38,554 bases of DNA from Bacilli bacterium (GCA_017528315.1 JAFXOW010000013.1:1-38554); one strand, 5' to 3'. Counted from the first letter of the stretch, positions 1 through 8,817 are shown. Notes: generated from the sequence alone by a model not told the origin. Numbers and translations are program-made.

Positions 1-1200
1 GAGACAGGAGAGTATTATACAAATAGAAGTAGTTATACAACCAGTAAATATAAAGTAGAATATGATGGAACACTAGATGAAGATGATCATCTATTAGTAG
101 GATTTATAGCACCTAATACAACAGCAGGAACCATCGAAGGAGTAAATGGAACGATAAATATAAAAGCTTATATTGATAGTGATAGAGTATTAATAAGTGA
201 TACATATCCAGAAGGAGAAGTAACGATAGGAGGCCATACATACTATAATGGAACACCAACAACAGATAAGATGGTATTCACAACTACTGAATGGAATAGT
301 ATAGCTGGAAATAATTCATTAACATTTAAAGTTAAAGTAGAGGCTCATCAAGGTACTTGGGTAGAAAATCCTGTAGTTACCCCAACATTAATTGAAAATG
401 CGACAGAAGCAAGCTGTTTTACGACAAGTGAAAATCAAAATGGAACCCTTACGATAACTGATTATGATGAAATAACATGCGGAACAGATGTAGTAATACC
501 AAATATTATAATGGATAATAGCACTTGGAAGAGTGTAACGACCATAGGAGATGAAGCATTTTATAATAAAGGACTTACTTCATTAACAATACCTGATAGT
601 GTAATATCACTTGGAGATAGAGCATTTCAATCAAATTCTATTTCAAGCTTAACACTTAATATAATTGATTTAGAAAGTTTAACTCCAAATATTTATGTTG
701 AGAACCATGCTTTCGATAGTTCTTCTTATGAAGATGGATATTTGGATTTAACGATCAATAATACGATTCGAATACCTAGCCTTTTCCAAGAAAATTTTAT
801 TAATGGGTGCGAATTGGAAAATTTAACATTAGGTGAAGGTATAGTAACTATTGGGGCTAGTGCGTTTACCTCTAATAATGATTCGAACGTTAATTATTTT
901 GATACTTTAGTTATTCCCAATTCTGTTACGACAATTGAAGAATACGCGTTCAACCAGAATCGTATAGAAACTTTAGTATTAGGAAGCCATGTAACAACAA
1001 TTGGTGAAGGTGCTTTTAATGAAAACTTTAATCTCTCTGCAACGATTCCTGAAAATGTTACAACGATAGGTTCTGATGCGTTTAATTCGACGAATACACT
1101 TAGTTTTTTAAATAAAACGTGCGAAGTAATTGAAGAAATGCAAAATTATTCTTGGGGAGCATCAAACATACGTGGATCAAACAATGAAACATGTAATTAA
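1..1200 (+). CDS. BspA-type leucine-rich repeat surface protein, 3' part
   Basis: The reading frame is open from base 1 to the TAA at 1198-1200, so the gene starts before the window and the ATG at 271 is internal. The first ~115 visible residues look like the end of a TasA/camelysin-like beta domain (motif SLTFKVKVEA followed by an Asp/Glu-free GTWVE). From about base 530 on there are degenerate BspA/LRR_5 repeats of the type 'VTTIGDEAF..LTSLTIPDSV', repeated roughly five times (VTTIG, IVTIG, VTTIE, VTTIG, VTTIG). Such repeats are known from surface proteins that bind host matrix or other cells. No sortase motif or C-terminal membrane helix is visible; the protein ends in a Cys/Asn-rich tail (NNETCN). 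Codon choice changes inside the gene, from A-ending codons early to T-ending codons in the repeats, which suggests a mosaic. Function as an adhesin is inferred. Confidence 0.8.
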   Translation, partial: ETGEYYTNRSSYTTSKYKVEYDGTLDEDDHLLVGFIAPNTTAGTIEGVNGTINIKAYIDSDRVLISDTYPEGEVTIGGHTYYNGTPTTDKMVFTTTEWNSIAGNNSLTFKVKVEAHQGTWVENPVVTPTLIENATEASCFTTSENQNGTLTITDYDEITCGTDVVIPNIIMDNSTWKSVTTIGDEAFYNKGLTSLTIPDSVISLGDRAFQSNSISSLTLNIIDLESLTPNIYVENHAFDSSSYEDGYLDLTINNTIRIPSLFQENFINGCELENLTLGEGIVTIGASAFTSNNDSNVNYFDTLVIPNSVTTIEEYAFNQNRIETLVLGSHVTTIGEGAFNENFNLSATIPENVTTIGSDAFNSTNTLSFLNKTCEVIEEMQNYSWGASNIRGSNNETCN

Positions 1201-1223
1201 TTTTTCTAATTGCTAAATGATAT

Positions 1224-1255
1224 AAAAAATGACGTATTGATAACGTCGTTTTTTT
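1224..1255 (+). terminator. Intrinsic terminator after the LRR gene
   Basis: Arms AATGACGT and ACGTCGTT (one G-U pair) with loop ATTGATA, followed by seven T residues. It lies 23 bases after the stop codon. Confidence 0.8.
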
Positions 1256-1331
1256 ATTAAATATTAAAAAAAATATTATATTGATATATTTTACATAAAT
1301 TTAGATAATTTAATTATTTTTTAAAAGATAC

Positions 1332-1360
1332 TTAACATTTTTATAAAAATATGATATCAT
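1332..1360 (+). promoter_or_regulatory. Promoter of the TasA-like gene
   Basis: TTAACA (1332-1337) and TATCAT (1355-1360) are 17 bp apart, 48 bases before the ATG at 1409, and lie after the preceding terminator. Confidence 0.6.
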
Positions 1361-1408
1361 ACTGTTGAATGGTATTAAATATTTATATTAAAAAATGAGA
1401 GGTATATA

Positions 1409-1954
1409 ATGAGAAAAATAGTTGGAAATAATCAGAAAAAGATGCTTATAACAATTATTGGATTAGCTAGTTTATTATTAATTAGTAGTAGTTATGCTTT
1501 ATTTCGTAGTAGTGTTATAGGTGAAAATACATATACGATGAATGTTGGAAAACTTGAAGTATCTTTTAAAGATTCAGATACAAATGCTTTATTACTAACT
1601 AACATGCATCCTATGAGTGATAAAGAAGGTTTAGATGAAGCTAAAGAGTTGTATTTTACAGTAGAAAATACAGGTAATATAACTGCTAAATATAAAATTT
1701 ATATTGAAGAAACAACTGATAAAAGTAAAAATCCTGATTTTTCAAAAGTTATAAGATATGCTGTTAATAAAGATAATGAAGGCTATGGAGATGTTAAAAC
1801 TTTAGAAGAAGATTCTACTATTGATCAGAACTCAAATTTAATTGTTGGAGGGTTTGCTAATTATAAAGTAAAGGCATGGTTAGCAGAAAATGCTAATTCA
1901 ACATATATGAATAAAGAATTTAAGGCTAGGATTATAATAGAAGTAAATCAATAA
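1409..1954 (+). CDS. TasA/camelysin-like exported protein
   Basis: 181 aa. The N-terminus is basic (MRKIVGNNQKK), followed by a hydrophobic stretch (residues ~12-30) and SSSYALF, a typical signal peptide/'SipW-dependent' style leader. The mature part has the beta-rich pattern of the TasA/CalY (Peptidase M73) family: YTMNVGKLEVSF near the start, then FTVENTGNITAKYKIYIEE, and an ending of FKARIIIEVNQ. Members form biofilm fibres or are cell-surface proteins; the protease activity once proposed for camelysin is doubtful. It has its own promoter and terminator and a GAGAGG ribosome site. The preceding LRR protein seems to carry a related domain, so the two may work together at the surface (inference). 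No SipW-like peptidase gene is seen nearby. Confidence 0.65.
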   Translation: MRKIVGNNQKKMLITIIGLASLLLISSSYALFRSSVIGENTYTMNVGKLEVSFKDSDTNALLLTNMHPMSDKEGLDEAKELYFTVENTGNITAKYKIYIEETTDKSKNPDFSKVIRYAVNKDNEGYGDVKTLEEDSTIDQNSNLIVGGFANYKVKAWLAENANSTYMNKEFKARIIIEVNQ

Positions 1955-1969
1955 AAATGACCAAAGATG

Positions 1970-2000
1970 AAATCACTTATAATTAAGTTAAGTGATTTTT
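1970..2000 (+). terminator. Intrinsic terminator after the TasA-like gene
   Basis: Arms AAATCACTTA and TAAGTGATTT are perfectly complementary, with a short loop and a following T run. Confidence 0.8.
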
Positions 2001-2019
2001 ATATATTAATAAAATATAC

Positions 2020-2047
2020 TTTACAGATTAATATCATTTATGATAAT
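2020..2047 (+). promoter_or_regulatory. Promoter of the HerA-like ATPase gene
   Basis: TTTACA (2020-2025) and GATAAT (2042-2047), 16 bp apart, preceded by T of an extended TGATAAT; ATG follows at 2070. Confidence 0.5.
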
Positions 2048-2069
2048 ATGAAATTAAGCGGGAGGATAT

Positions 2070-3611
2070 ATGTATATAAATAATAAACTATTAATTGGAA
2101 AAAATGAAAAGTATGAAGCAGTTTTATTACCAAAGATGTCTAATCGTCATGGATTAGTTACTGGGGCAAGTGGTACCGGTAAAACAACTACCGTAAAAGT
2201 TATGGCTGAATCATTCAGTGAACTTGGAGTTCCTGTTTTTGTTGCCGATGTAAAGGGAGATTTATCAGGTTGTTGTAAAGCAGGGGAAGAAAATGAAAAT
2301 ATTTTAAAAAGAGTAAAAGACTTAAAACTTGAAGATTTTGATTTTAAAGCATTTCCAGTTCGATTTTGGGATTTATATCAAAAAAATGGTCATGCTATTA
2401 AAGCATCAATTTATGATATAGGTGCATCTATATTATCTATGATGCTAGGATTGACGGAAACTCAAGAAAGTATTTTAACGCTTATATATAGAATTGCTCA
2501 TGACGAAGAAAAAATGATATATAATATAAGTGATTTAAGAAAATTACTTCAATATGTTGGAGAACATCGTAATGAATATACTTTGAAGTATGGAAATATA
2601 ACGACTCAGAGTATAGGAGTTATTGAAAGAAGTTTGTTGGCTTTAGAAGATCAAGGAGCTGATAAATTCTTTGGACTTCCAAGTTTTGATATTAAAGATT
2701 TATTAAAAACTAAAGATGAAATGGGATATATTAATATTTTACATGCAGTTGAACTATTTAATTCGCCAGACTTATATGTTTCATTCTTATTATATTTATT
2801 AACCAAACTTTATAAAGATATGCCAGAAGTTGGAGATTTAGATAAACCAAAAATAGTTTTCTTCTTCGATGAAGCACATTTATTATTTAATAATATGCCA
2901 AGTTATAGATTAAAACAAATAGTAGGGATAGTTAAATTAATTAGATCAAAAGGAATAGGATTATATTTTATTAGTCAATGTCCAAGTGATATACCAGATG
3001 AAGTACTATCTCAATTAAGTAATAGAATTCAACACGCCTTAAGAGCTTATACTCCAAGTGAGCAAAAAGCTGTTAAAGCAGCAGCTGATTCATTTAGAGT
3101 TAATCCTAATTTGAAAACTATGGATGAAATTTTAGCTTTAGGAACCGGAGAGGCATTAGTATCATTTTTAAATGAAAGTGGAGAGCCAGAAATTGTTAAT
3201 AAAGTAAAAATTTTACCCCCAGAAAGTTTTATGGGAACAATTGATGCAATGGAAAGAAATAAAATTATTAATAATTCAGAATTTGTTGGTAAATATGAAG
3301 AAGAAATTGTTAAAGATGATGCTGCTCATTTAGTACTTGATAAAATATATACAGAAGAAAAAGAAAAACAAGAGGCACTTGAAGCAGCTAAGGAATTAGA
3401 AAAGCAGAAAAAAGAAGAACAAAAAGCACTACTTGAAAAACAGAAATTAGAAGCTCAAGAAAAACGGGAAGCTGAAAAGAAGAAACGCGAAGAAGAAAAA
3501 GCTTTAAAAAGTTCAGTTGGTTACAAATTAGGTAAAAAAGTTGTTAATAAAACTGTTGATAAAGCAATTAACAAAGGACTTAATTCCATTTTTAAAAGTA
3601 TATTTAAATAA
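2070..3611 (+). CDS. HerA-like ATPase (DUF853/YjgR family)
   Basis: 513 aa, ATG preceded by GGGAGG. An N-terminal P-loop GASGTGKTT (residues 32-40) is followed by VFVADVKGDLSG (57-68), the signature that separates the DUF853/YjgR group from true archaeal HerA. Walker B is IVFFFDEAHLLF (262-273), and a sensor-like LYFISQCPSDIP follows. Residues ~424-480 form a highly charged Lys/Glu coiled coil, then a basic tail. Family members are hexameric FtsK/HerA-type DNA-translocating ATPases, but the physiological role of this branch is not settled. It stands as a single gene between a terminator and the T-box leader of proS. No NurA nuclease partner is present, which argues against the archaeal HerA-NurA role. 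Confidence 0.85.
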   Translation: MYINNKLLIGKNEKYEAVLLPKMSNRHGLVTGASGTGKTTTVKVMAESFSELGVPVFVADVKGDLSGCCKAGEENENILKRVKDLKLEDFDFKAFPVRFWDLYQKNGHAIKASIYDIGASILSMMLGLTETQESILTLIYRIAHDEEKMIYNISDLRKLLQYVGEHRNEYTLKYGNITTQSIGVIERSLLALEDQGADKFFGLPSFDIKDLLKTKDEMGYINILHAVELFNSPDLYVSFLLYLLTKLYKDMPEVGDLDKPKIVFFFDEAHLLFNNMPSYRLKQIVGIVKLIRSKGIGLYFISQCPSDIPDEVLSQLSNRIQHALRAYTPSEQKAVKAAADSFRVNPNLKTMDEILALGTGEALVSFLNESGEPEIVNKVKILPPESFMGTIDAMERNKIINNSEFVGKYEEEIVKDDAAHLVLDKIYTEEKEKQEALEAAKELEKQKKEEQKALLEKQKLEAQEKREAEKKKREEEKALKSSVGYKLGKKVVNKTVDKAINKGLNSIFKSIFK

Positions 3612-3664
3612 TTAAAAATCTAAATATTCCTACTTGATTAATAAAAGAAAGTATGATAATATAT

Positions 3665-3853
3665 AGACAAATCTAGTGAAGAGAAATGTTATAAATGATT
3701 TTTCTAAGTGAACTTGGTATAGTGAGAACAAGTGTTAATAGTTTATAACTCCTGTCTTGGAAGATAATATGCAAATATTCGGGATATCCGTTATCAAATA
3801 AAGTTAAAATAAGAATGGTACCGTCGGAAGACTTCTTTGTATCATTCTTTTTT
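3665..3853 (+). ncRNA. T-box leader of proS (proline-responsive)
   Basis: The leader has the parts of a T-box riboswitch. The Stem I base is AGACA (3665-3669) with TGTCT (3753-3757), and an upper stem pairs GTTATAAA with TTTATAAC. A CCT triplet (3751-3753) sits in the internal loop where the specifier codon is expected; CCU is proline. The conserved antiterminator bulge TGGTACC (3816-3822) can pair with the ACCA end of uncharged tRNA. It overlaps an intrinsic terminator with arms AAGAATGGTAC (3811-3821) and GTATCATTCTT (3839-3849) followed by T residues. Uncharged tRNA-Pro should stabilise the antiterminator and switch proS on. A likely promoter (TTGATT at 3634, GATAAT at 3655-3660, 15 bp apart) lies directly upstream. 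Confidence 0.9.
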
Positions 3854-3878
3854 GTATAAAATAAAGGAGAAAAGTATT

Positions 3879-5300
3879 ATGGAAAACAAAAAAATTACTA
3901 GTCGAGATGTTGATTTTGCTAAATGGTATACAGATGTTGTTATGGCTGCAAGTCTTGCAAGTTATACCAGTGTGAAAGGGTGTATTGCAATTGAACCAAA
4001 TGGATATGCTATTTGGGAAAAGATGGTGAGTATTTTAGATCAAAAGTTTAAAGAACTTGGACATACAAATGTTCAAATGCCACTTCTAATACCTGAAAAT
4101 TTACTTCGAAAAGAAGGTGAGCTTGTCGAAGGATTTGCTCCAGAAGTAGCATGGGTTACTGAAGGTGGATCAAACAAATTAGAAGAAAGACATTGTATTC
4201 GTCCAACTAGTGAAACTATGTTTAGTGATTATTTTCAAAAACATGTTAAATCTTATAAAGACTTACCACTTTTATATAATCAGTGGTGTAATGTTCTTCG
4301 TTGGGAAAAAGAAACAAGGCCATTTTTAAGAAGTCGCGAATTTTTATGGCAAGAAGGTCATACAGTTCGTGCAACGAGTGATGAAGCCGAAAAAGAGGTT
4401 TATGATATGATGGATGTTTATAAATGGTTTCATCATGAAATACTAGCAATTCCTAGTATAACTGGCAAGAAAACGGAAAAAGAGAAGTTTGCTGGAGCTG
4501 AGTATACTTTAACCAATGAAGCCTTAATGTATAATGGAGTATCACTTCAAGCCGGAACTAGTCATTATTTTGGCCAAAAATTTTCCCGTGCTTATGATAT
4601 TAAGTTTCAAAATAAAGAAAATAAGGAAGAGTATGCATATCAAACATCATGGGGAACAACTACTCGGATGATAGGTGGTTTAATCATGGTTCATGGAGAT
4701 GATAAAGGATTAGTTCTTCCTCCAAGAATTGCACCACGTCAAGTGGTAATAATTCCAATTGGCAAAACTGATAAAGTCATGGAACTTGCTTCTAAATTTA
4801 ATAAAGAATTGAATGACAATAATATAGTATCATATATTGATAAATCTGAAAAAACACCAGGATTTAAATTTGCTGAAGCTGAAGTAAATGGAATACCACT
4901 TCGACTTGAAGTAGGAGAACGTGATTTAGAAAAAGATAATATTACGTTTACTCGTCGTGATACATCAGAAAAAATAATTGAAAATGTTAATATAAATATT
5001 GTTGAAGTAACTCGTCTACTTCTTGATAAAATTCAAAATAATTTATATGAAAAGGCTTTAAAAAGACGAGAAGAGTTGACTTTTGAAGCACATAATTTAG
5101 ATGAAATGAAAGAAATATTAGAAAACCATCCTGGATTTATTAAAGCTGATTGGTGTGGAAGTGAAGAATGTGAAGTTAAAATAAAAGAACTTAAAGGTTG
5201 CAAATCAAGATGTATAACGGAAGATAAATTAATAGATGGAAAATGTGTTTGTTGTGGAAACGATGCTAAACATAACGTTATTTGGGGACTTCAATATTAA
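3879..5300 (+). CDS. proS: Prolyl-tRNA synthetase, archaeal/eukaryotic (type 3) form
   Basis: 473 aa. The enzyme charges tRNA-Pro with proline in the cytoplasm. Class II motifs are visible: RWEKETRPFLRSREFLWQEGHT (motif 2), TSWGTTTRMIGGLIMVHGD and GLVLPPRIAP (motif 3). The HIGH-independent fold, lack of the bacterial editing insertion and a C-terminal extension with CGSEECEVKIKE..GCKSRC..GKCVCCG ending in a final Tyr mark the type 3 class. The start is ATG 3879 with AAAGGAG 8 bases upstream; a longer frame from 3837 begins inside the T-box terminator and is not credible. The stop overlaps the next start by one base (TAATG), so the Nudix gene is translationally coupled. Controlled by the T-box leader just upstream. 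Confidence 0.96.
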   Translation: MENKKITSRDVDFAKWYTDVVMAASLASYTSVKGCIAIEPNGYAIWEKMVSILDQKFKELGHTNVQMPLLIPENLLRKEGELVEGFAPEVAWVTEGGSNKLEERHCIRPTSETMFSDYFQKHVKSYKDLPLLYNQWCNVLRWEKETRPFLRSREFLWQEGHTVRATSDEAEKEVYDMMDVYKWFHHEILAIPSITGKKTEKEKFAGAEYTLTNEALMYNGVSLQAGTSHYFGQKFSRAYDIKFQNKENKEEYAYQTSWGTTTRMIGGLIMVHGDDKGLVLPPRIAPRQVVIIPIGKTDKVMELASKFNKELNDNNIVSYIDKSEKTPGFKFAEAEVNGIPLRLEVGERDLEKDNITFTRRDTSEKIIENVNINIVEVTRLLLDKIQNNLYEKALKRREELTFEAHNLDEMKEILENHPGFIKADWCGSEECEVKIKELKGCKSRCITEDKLIDGKCVCCGNDAKHNVIWGLQY

Positions 5301-5737
5301 TGAAAAGAGTAGTCTCTCGAGGAATAATTTTTATAGATCAAAAAGTTGTTCTTTTAAAAAGAATTAGAAAAGATGGCAATAAATATCTTCATTATTATGC
5401 TATACCGGGTGGTGGAGTAGAAAATGGGGAATCACTTGAAGAAACCTGCACTAGAGAAGTTAAAGAAGAAGTAAATCTAGACGTATCAATAAATGAATAT
5501 TTAGGCATGGAAGAATATGAAATGGGAATTTGTCATTATTATCTCGTTAATTATCAAGGAGGAATCCCAATTTTAGGTGGAGAAGAAAAAGAACAGAATA
5601 ATCCTGATAATTCTTATGAAGTAAAATTAATTAATATAAAAGATATTGATAAAATATTTATTTATGGAAAAGGAATTGACATGATAAAATTAGCCTATCA
5701 AAAACACTTAAAATCTTTTAAATCACTCAACGAGTGA
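5300..5737 (+). CDS. Nudix hydrolase
   Basis: 145 aa from ATG 5300, which shares one base with the proS stop; an in-frame TTG at 5282 is possible but less likely. The Nudix box is clear: GGVENGESLEETCTREVKEE, matching GX5EX7REUXEE, with Asn where the family usually has Gly. It binds divalent metal and hydrolyses a nucleoside diphosphate linked to another group; the substrate cannot be read from sequence. Coupling to proS suggests only co-expression. The last codons of the gene form the 5' arm and part of the loop and 3' arm of its own terminator. Confidence 0.88.
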   Translation: MKRVVSRGIIFIDQKVVLLKRIRKDGNKYLHYYAIPGGGVENGESLEETCTREVKEEVNLDVSINEYLGMEEYEMGICHYYLVNYQGGIPILGGEEKEQNNPDNSYEVKLINIKDIDKIFIYGKGIDMIKLAYQKHLKSFKSLNE

Positions 5738-5744
5738 TTTTTTT
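5720..5744 (+). terminator. Intrinsic terminator overlapping the Nudix stop codon
   Basis: Perfect arms AAATCACTC (5720-5728) and GAGTGATTT (5732-5740), loop AAC, then a T run. The TGA stop (5735-5737) lies inside the 3' arm. Confidence 0.9.
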
Positions 5745-5786
5745 CATAATTGTTCTTGTTTTGCTAACACTAATAAAGGTGATAGC

Positions 5787-7136
5787 ATGATTGAAAAATA
5801 TGAAATAAAAAAGATAAACGGAGAAGAGCAATTAATATTATATTTTAATTTTAACTATGAGTTTGGATTACTTGGTAAAATGAGAAATAAAAGTATTAAA
5901 AAAACTATTAAAGATTATTTAATTAAAAATAAAATAAATTATAAAGGTAGTATTATTTCTATTATAGTTGGAGGAGTATTAATTGGAAATTTAGTTTTAA
6001 ATAAACCAATTGTTAATAATGACTATCAATATAAACCAGATATTATAGAAGTAGATAAACTTTTATATGTACCAAATATTATAGAAACTGATATAGAAGA
6101 TCTAAAAGTTTTAGAAGAACCTAATGAAACAAGTAATACAAATAATGAACAAATAGAAAATAATAGTAATTTAAATGTTGCTAATAAATATACTAGAAGT
6201 AAATCAAAATCTAATTTTAATAATAGTAATTCAAATACAGCTAATAGTAATTATAATGCTAATACAAATACAAATATTAATTCATCTACCAATAATTCTA
6301 TTACCGAGAATGAGGTTATAAAAGATGAAATTATTGATAACAATATATATGTAAATTTAAAAAGACGAAGTGGAGAGATTCAAAAAATTGAACTTGAGGA
6401 ATATGTAATAGGAGTAGTAAGTGCTGAAATGCCTGCCTTATTTCATGAAGAAGCTTTGAAATGTCAAGCAATAATTGCTCGTACTTATGCTTTAAAATAT
6501 ATTGAAAGTGGTAAAACTCTAACTGATACAGAAAGTACTCAAAGTTATAAGGATATATCAGAACTGAAAAGTTTATGGGGAAGTAATTTTAATACATACT
6601 ATAATAAAATTAAAAGTACGGTTAATGAAACTAAAGGAATATATTTAACCTATAATGGCAATTATATTGAGGCTGTATATCACTCAACAAGTAATGGAAG
6701 AACTGAAAATTCCAATAATGTTTGGAATAATTATTATCCTTATCTTTTAAGTGTTGAAAGTCAATATGATAATCTTAATCCTAGTTTTTTAGTATCAAAA
6801 GAAATATCTTATAGTGAAATGTCTTTAAAATTAGGTATAGAAGTAAATAGTGATACTAATTTTGAAATATTAGAATTAACTGAAGGAAATCGAGTAAAAA
6901 CAATAAAAGTTAATGATAATATTTATAGAGGAGTAGATTTTAGAAATATGTTAGGATTAAGATCAGCTGATTTTACAATTGAAAAATTAGATACAAGTGT
7001 AAAAATTACAACTAAAGGATATGGACATGGAGTAGGTTTAAGTCAATATGGTGCTAATGGAATGGCTAAAAATGGATTTAGTTATAAAGATATTTTAAAG
7101 CATTATTATACTGGGGTAAATATTAATAAAAAATAA
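5787..7136 (+). CDS. SpoIID/LytB-domain membrane protein
   Basis: 449 aa, ATG preceded by AAAGGTGAT. Residues 1-53 are cytoplasmic and basic, ~55-71 form one membrane helix, and ~113-175 are a low-complexity Asn/Ser/Thr linker. The SpoIID domain begins near 186: YVIGVVSAEMPALFHEEALKCQAIIARTYA carries the conserved Glu (E214) that is catalytic in SpoIID lytic transglycosylases. It ends with GYGHGVGLSQYGANGMA. Family enzymes cleave glycan strands of peptidoglycan lacking stem peptides, best known in spore engulfment, but LytB-type members occur in non-spore-formers. No other sporulation gene is seen in the window, so a general wall-remodelling role is at least as likely. Confidence 0.85.
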   Translation: MIEKYEIKKINGEEQLILYFNFNYEFGLLGKMRNKSIKKTIKDYLIKNKINYKGSIISIIVGGVLIGNLVLNKPIVNNDYQYKPDIIEVDKLLYVPNIIETDIEDLKVLEEPNETSNTNNEQIENNSNLNVANKYTRSKSKSNFNNSNSNTANSNYNANTNTNINSSTNNSITENEVIKDEIIDNNIYVNLKRRSGEIQKIELEEYVIGVVSAEMPALFHEEALKCQAIIARTYALKYIESGKTLTDTESTQSYKDISELKSLWGSNFNTYYNKIKSTVNETKGIYLTYNGNYIEAVYHSTSNGRTENSNNVWNNYYPYLLSVESQYDNLNPSFLVSKEISYSEMSLKLGIEVNSDTNFEILELTEGNRVKTIKVNDNIYRGVDFRNMLGLRSADFTIEKLDTSVKITTKGYGHGVGLSQYGANGMAKNGFSYKDILKHYYTGVNINKK

Positions 7137-7214
7137 AAATATTTATTATAGTATCCAAAATAAAGTTAATATGATAAAATATAATTAAGATAAACTTAGA
7201 TGGAGAGTGAAATA

Positions 7215-8207
7215 ATGAAAAAATGTCTTGGATGTGGAATAGAACTTCAAAGTGAAAATATTTTAAATGTTGGTTATACGCCTAATATTGAAAATAATTA
7301 TTGTATGAGGTGTTTTAAAGTGAAAAACTATGGAGAAGTAATTAATATTGATTCTAATGATGAAGACTATCTCAATATTTTAAAAGGTATTTCTAATACA
7401 AATGATTTAGTTTTATATATAGTTGATATTTTAAATATAAAAGAAAATTTAAATGATATAAGAGAATATCTAAATAATGATATTATACTAGTTTTAAATA
7501 AGAAAGATATTTTACCTAAAAGTGTTAAAGATGAAAAAATTATTAATTATTTAAAAGAGAGATATGATTTTAAAGATTATGTAGTTATTAGTAGTTTAAA
7601 TAATAATAATTTAGATTTATTAATGACTAAAATAAAAAAATATAAAACTAGTAATAATGTTTATGTAGTAGGTGAAACTAATGCTGGTAAAAGTAGTTTA
7701 ATTAATAAAATAGTAGGGAATTATAGTAAAAATATTCCCAGTTTAACTGTTTCTAATATGCCTGAAACAACTCTTGAAAAAATAAAAATAAAAGTTACGG
7801 AAGATTTAACTATTATAGATACTCCGGGAATAGTTGATAGAAATAATATTATAAATTATTTGGATAAAAAGTATTATAAAATATTAAATACCAAAAGAGA
7901 AATAAAACCTAAAACTTATCAAATAAATATTCATCAAAGTTTATTAATAGGAGATTTTTTAAGAATTGATTATATAGAAGGGGATAGAAATAGTTTTACT
8001 TTATATATTCCAAATGGTATAAAGGTTAAAAGAATAAATTCCAAACATGGTTACTTAAAAGAATTATCATATAAAGAATATGAATTAAAATTTCAGGAAG
8101 ATTTAGTTATTTATGGATTAGGATTTATTAAAATGGTTATAAATGGTAAAATAGGAATATATTTAAATAAAGATGTTAAAACTTTTTTAAGAAAAAATTT
8201 GATATAA
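7215..8207 (+). CDS. yqeH: Circularly permuted GTPase YqeH (ribosome 30S assembly)
   Basis: 330 aa from ATG 7215; GGAGAGTG sits 9 bases upstream and overlaps an earlier in-frame ATG at 7200 that lacks a ribosome site. An N-terminal treble-clef zinc finger (CLGCG ... CMRC) is followed by the permuted GTPase motifs in the order G4 (LNKKD), G5-like (VISSLN), G1 (GETNAGKSS) and G3 (DTPG). That order defines the YqeH/YlqF/RsgA class, and the zinc finger defines YqeH. The C-terminal RNA-binding region is typical but divergent. In Bacillus YqeH is needed for 30S subunit maturation. It lies directly upstream of frr, another translation gene. Confidence 0.92.
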   Translation: MKKCLGCGIELQSENILNVGYTPNIENNYCMRCFKVKNYGEVINIDSNDEDYLNILKGISNTNDLVLYIVDILNIKENLNDIREYLNNDIILVLNKKDILPKSVKDEKIINYLKERYDFKDYVVISSLNNNNLDLLMTKIKKYKTSNNVYVVGETNAGKSSLINKIVGNYSKNIPSLTVSNMPETTLEKIKIKVTEDLTIIDTPGIVDRNNIINYLDKKYYKILNTKREIKPKTYQINIHQSLLIGDFLRIDYIEGDRNSFTLYIPNGIKVKRINSKHGYLKELSYKEYELKFQEDLVIYGLGFIKMVINGKIGIYLNKDVKTFLRKNLI

Positions 8208-8208
8208 C

Positions 8209-8237
8209 TTGCTATTTTAAATAAAAAAAGATAAAAT
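8209..8237 (+). promoter_or_regulatory. Promoter of frr
   Basis: TTGCTA (8209-8214) and TAAAAT (8232-8237) are 17 bp apart. It starts two bases after the yqeH stop, and the expected transcription start (~8244) excludes an in-frame ATG at 8236. Confidence 0.6.
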
Positions 8238-8256
8238 GTTTTTAGAAAGGATTTTT

Positions 8257-8802
8257 ATGGAAACAGAAATATTAAATGATTTAGAAAATAATTTAAAGAA
8301 AAGTATTGAGAGTTTGGATGGAAGACTTAAAAAGATAAGTGCTGGAAGAGCTAATCCTGCGATACTTGACTCTGTAATGGTTGATTATTATGGTAGTCCA
8401 ACTCCTCTTAAGAGTTTAGTAACGATTTCTATACCGGAAGCAAGGCAGCTTATGTTAAAACCTTTTGATAAATCTAGTTTATCTAATATCGAAAAGGCTA
8501 TTTTTGAAGCGGATTTAGGATATACTCCTAATAATGATGGAGAATGTATTAGAATAATTATACCAGCTTTAACAGAGGAAAGACGTCGTGAACTTGTTAA
8601 GCAAGCTAAAGCTATATGTGAAGATAGTAAAGTATCTATTAGAAATAATCGACATGATGCTATTGAAATGTTAAAAGATGCTGATTTACCAGAAGATGTT
8701 GAGAAAAGAAGCGAAGAAAGAGTTCAAGAAAGTGTTAATAAATATAATAAAATTGTCGATGAAAAATTAGAAGAAAAAACAAAAGATCTAATGACTGTGT
8801 AA
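8257..8802 (+). CDS. frr: Ribosome recycling factor
   Basis: 181 aa from ATG 8257 (AGAAAGGA just upstream). It splits post-termination ribosomes together with EF-G. Family features are clear over the whole length: LKKISAGRANPAILDSVMVDYYGSPTPL, the conserved IPEARQLMLKPFDKS, IRIIIPALTEERRRELVKQAK and VSIRNNRHDA, and a helical C-terminus. Length is close to the usual ~185 aa. The gene has its own promoter and a terminator whose arms begin in the last codons. Confidence 0.96.
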   Translation: METEILNDLENNLKKSIESLDGRLKKISAGRANPAILDSVMVDYYGSPTPLKSLVTISIPEARQLMLKPFDKSSLSNIEKAIFEADLGYTPNNDGECIRIIIPALTEERRRELVKQAKAICEDSKVSIRNNRHDAIEMLKDADLPEDVEKRSEERVQESVNKYNKIVDEKLEEKTKDLMTV

Positions 8803-8817
8803 GTCTTAGATCTTTTT
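8781..8817 (+). terminator. Intrinsic terminator overlapping the end of frr
   Basis: Arms AAAAGATCTAATGACT and AGTCTTAGATCTTTT (one unpaired base) around a 5-base loop, ending in a T run; the stop TAA lies in the loop. Confidence 0.85.

Noticed and set aside
271..1200. Complete gene starting at ATG 271
   Set aside because: The same frame is open back to base 1 with protein-like sequence, so 271 is an internal Met of a partial gene.
3837..3878. Upstream start for proS
   Set aside because: These codons lie inside the T-box terminator hairpin; ATG 3879 has a proper ribosome site.
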